Shown: piece after piece, positions 13,093-13,633 of the stretch | Layout of the letters: the number at the start of each line of letters is the position of its first letter | Position numbering within the stretch: position 1 is the stretch's first letter | From: Chloroflexota bacterium | Lineage (GTDB): Bacteria; Chloroflexota; UBA4733 | DNA length: 13,633 nucleotides | Assembly (NCBI GenBank): GCA_025449435.1 | Contig: JANWJO010000215.1 | Location: 1 to 13,633, forward strand | Direction: 5' to 3' | The notes under the pieces: model-generated | What the model saw: only the letters and a program-made list of their open reading frames with translations | Told to the model about the DNA's origin: nothing | Database searches by the model: none | Program-made: the position numbers and the translations under genes

Positions 13093-13633
13093 TTAGCCTG
13101 CTGCGACACCCTTGATGCCCAGGTGTACGCTGTACAAGCTGGATTGCGCGGTCATGAACAGCGTGTGGCCATCTGGGCCGCCCCAGCCTACGTTGGCGGG
13201 ATTTTCGGGCGGACTAATGCGGCCCAGTTGCGTGCCATCCGACGCGAATACCCACACGCCGCCGGGGCCAGTGCAATAGACATTTCCCTCGACGTCCACT
13301 TTCATGCCGTCAGCACCGCCTCGGTCGGATGAACGCATCTCAGCGAACATCCTGCCCTGCGACAGCGCGCCAGCATGGTCAACGGCAAACGCGCGGATAT
13401 GCTTGACTACTGTGTCGTCGACGTATAGCGTGTGCTCATCAGGGGAGAGCGCGAGGCCGTTGGGGCGGTCGAAATCGGTCGCTAAGCAGGTAAGAGTGCC
13501 GTCGGGGTCGAGGCGAAAGACGCCAGTCGCTGGCTGTTCCTTGCCCGGTTCACCAGGGCCGAGGCCGTACGGTGGATCGGTGAAGAAGATCACGCCATCC
13601 GACCGCACGACCACATCATTCGGGCTGTTGAGC
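13093..13633 (-). CDS. SMP-30/gluconolactonase/LRE family protein, C-terminal part (cut by window edge)
   Basis: The minus-strand frame runs in from the window edge with NSPNDVVVRSDG, FTDPPYG, RPNGLALSPDE, LYVDDT, and later GGADGMKVDVEGNVYCTG and GGVWVF. These are the blade motifs of the six-bladed beta-propeller SMP-30/gluconolactonase family; the Asn and Asp residues in NSPND, RPNG and ADGMK normally bind the catalytic divalent metal. Members hydrolyse sugar lactones such as gluconolactone, or related esters, often in the sugar-acid pathway. About 179 residues are visible, roughly the last 60 percent of a typical 290-300 residue protein; the N-terminal blades and any signal peptide lie outside. 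It ends convergently with the desaturase. No neighbouring sugar gene is in view to indicate the substrate. Confidence 0.9.
   Translation of the reverse strand, partial: LNSPNDVVVRSDGVIFFTDPPYGLGPGEPGKEQPATGVFRLDPDGTLTCLATDFDRPNGLALSPDEHTLYVDDTVVKHIRAFAVDHAGALSQGRMFAEMRSSDRGGADGMKVDVEGNVYCTGPGGVWVFASDGTQLGRISPPENPANVGWGGPDGHTLFMTAQSSLYSVHLGIKGVAAG

Overview
The window is high-GC bacterial chromosome with few obvious promoters. It has frequent GTG/TTG starts, tight or overlapping gene junctions, and core genes of a type common in Chloroflexota: a YvcK protein with an N-terminal membrane anchor, a long D-3-phosphoglycerate dehydrogenase with a C-terminal ACT domain, and a Cas6 with the Chloroflexus/Roseiflexus look. 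The phylum is inferred from protein character only; there is no rRNA or other marker here.

Layout, left to right. Minus strand 1-1333: an MFS transporter runs into the first 21 codons of recO, overlapping at TAATG, and recO leaves the window. A divergent intergenic region (1334-1466) separates these from a plus-strand pair: a DJ-1/PfpI family protein resembling isonitrile hydratase, then the molybdenum cofactor gene moeA. A 349-base gap with two inverted repeats follows. On the minus strand, a small single-pass membrane protein of unknown function abuts serA (3703-5778). Divergent from these is an alpha/beta hydrolase (5923-6777).

From 6778 to about 8218 the sequence looks like accessory or decaying DNA. 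A gene-free stretch is unusually rich in nested inverted repeats (6916-7088), which I flag as a candidate structured RNA. It is followed by a broken RHS/YD-repeat gene with an internal deletion, a frame change and perhaps a second frame change at a G run. After that come a 14-bp tandem duplication and a strong 13-bp-stem hairpin. Next are a small minus-strand zinc-binding protein and a doubtful small membrane ORF.

From 11551 down to 8815 the minus strand carries a probable operon. A predicted promoter (TTGACC-17-TAGCGT) precedes yvcK, then a stand-alone cas6 whose start overlaps the yvcK stop, then a zinc-ribbon plus PH-domain protein. There is no CRISPR array and no other cas gene in the window, so the Cas6 is separated from any system it serves. 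The right end has a 588-base gene-poor stretch, a plus-strand acyl-CoA/stearoyl-type fatty acid desaturase, and a convergent SMP-30/gluconolactonase-like gene cut by the window edge.

The features most worth a second look are the cas6 placement, the candidate structured RNA beside the RHS remnant, and the uncharacterised small genes around them.
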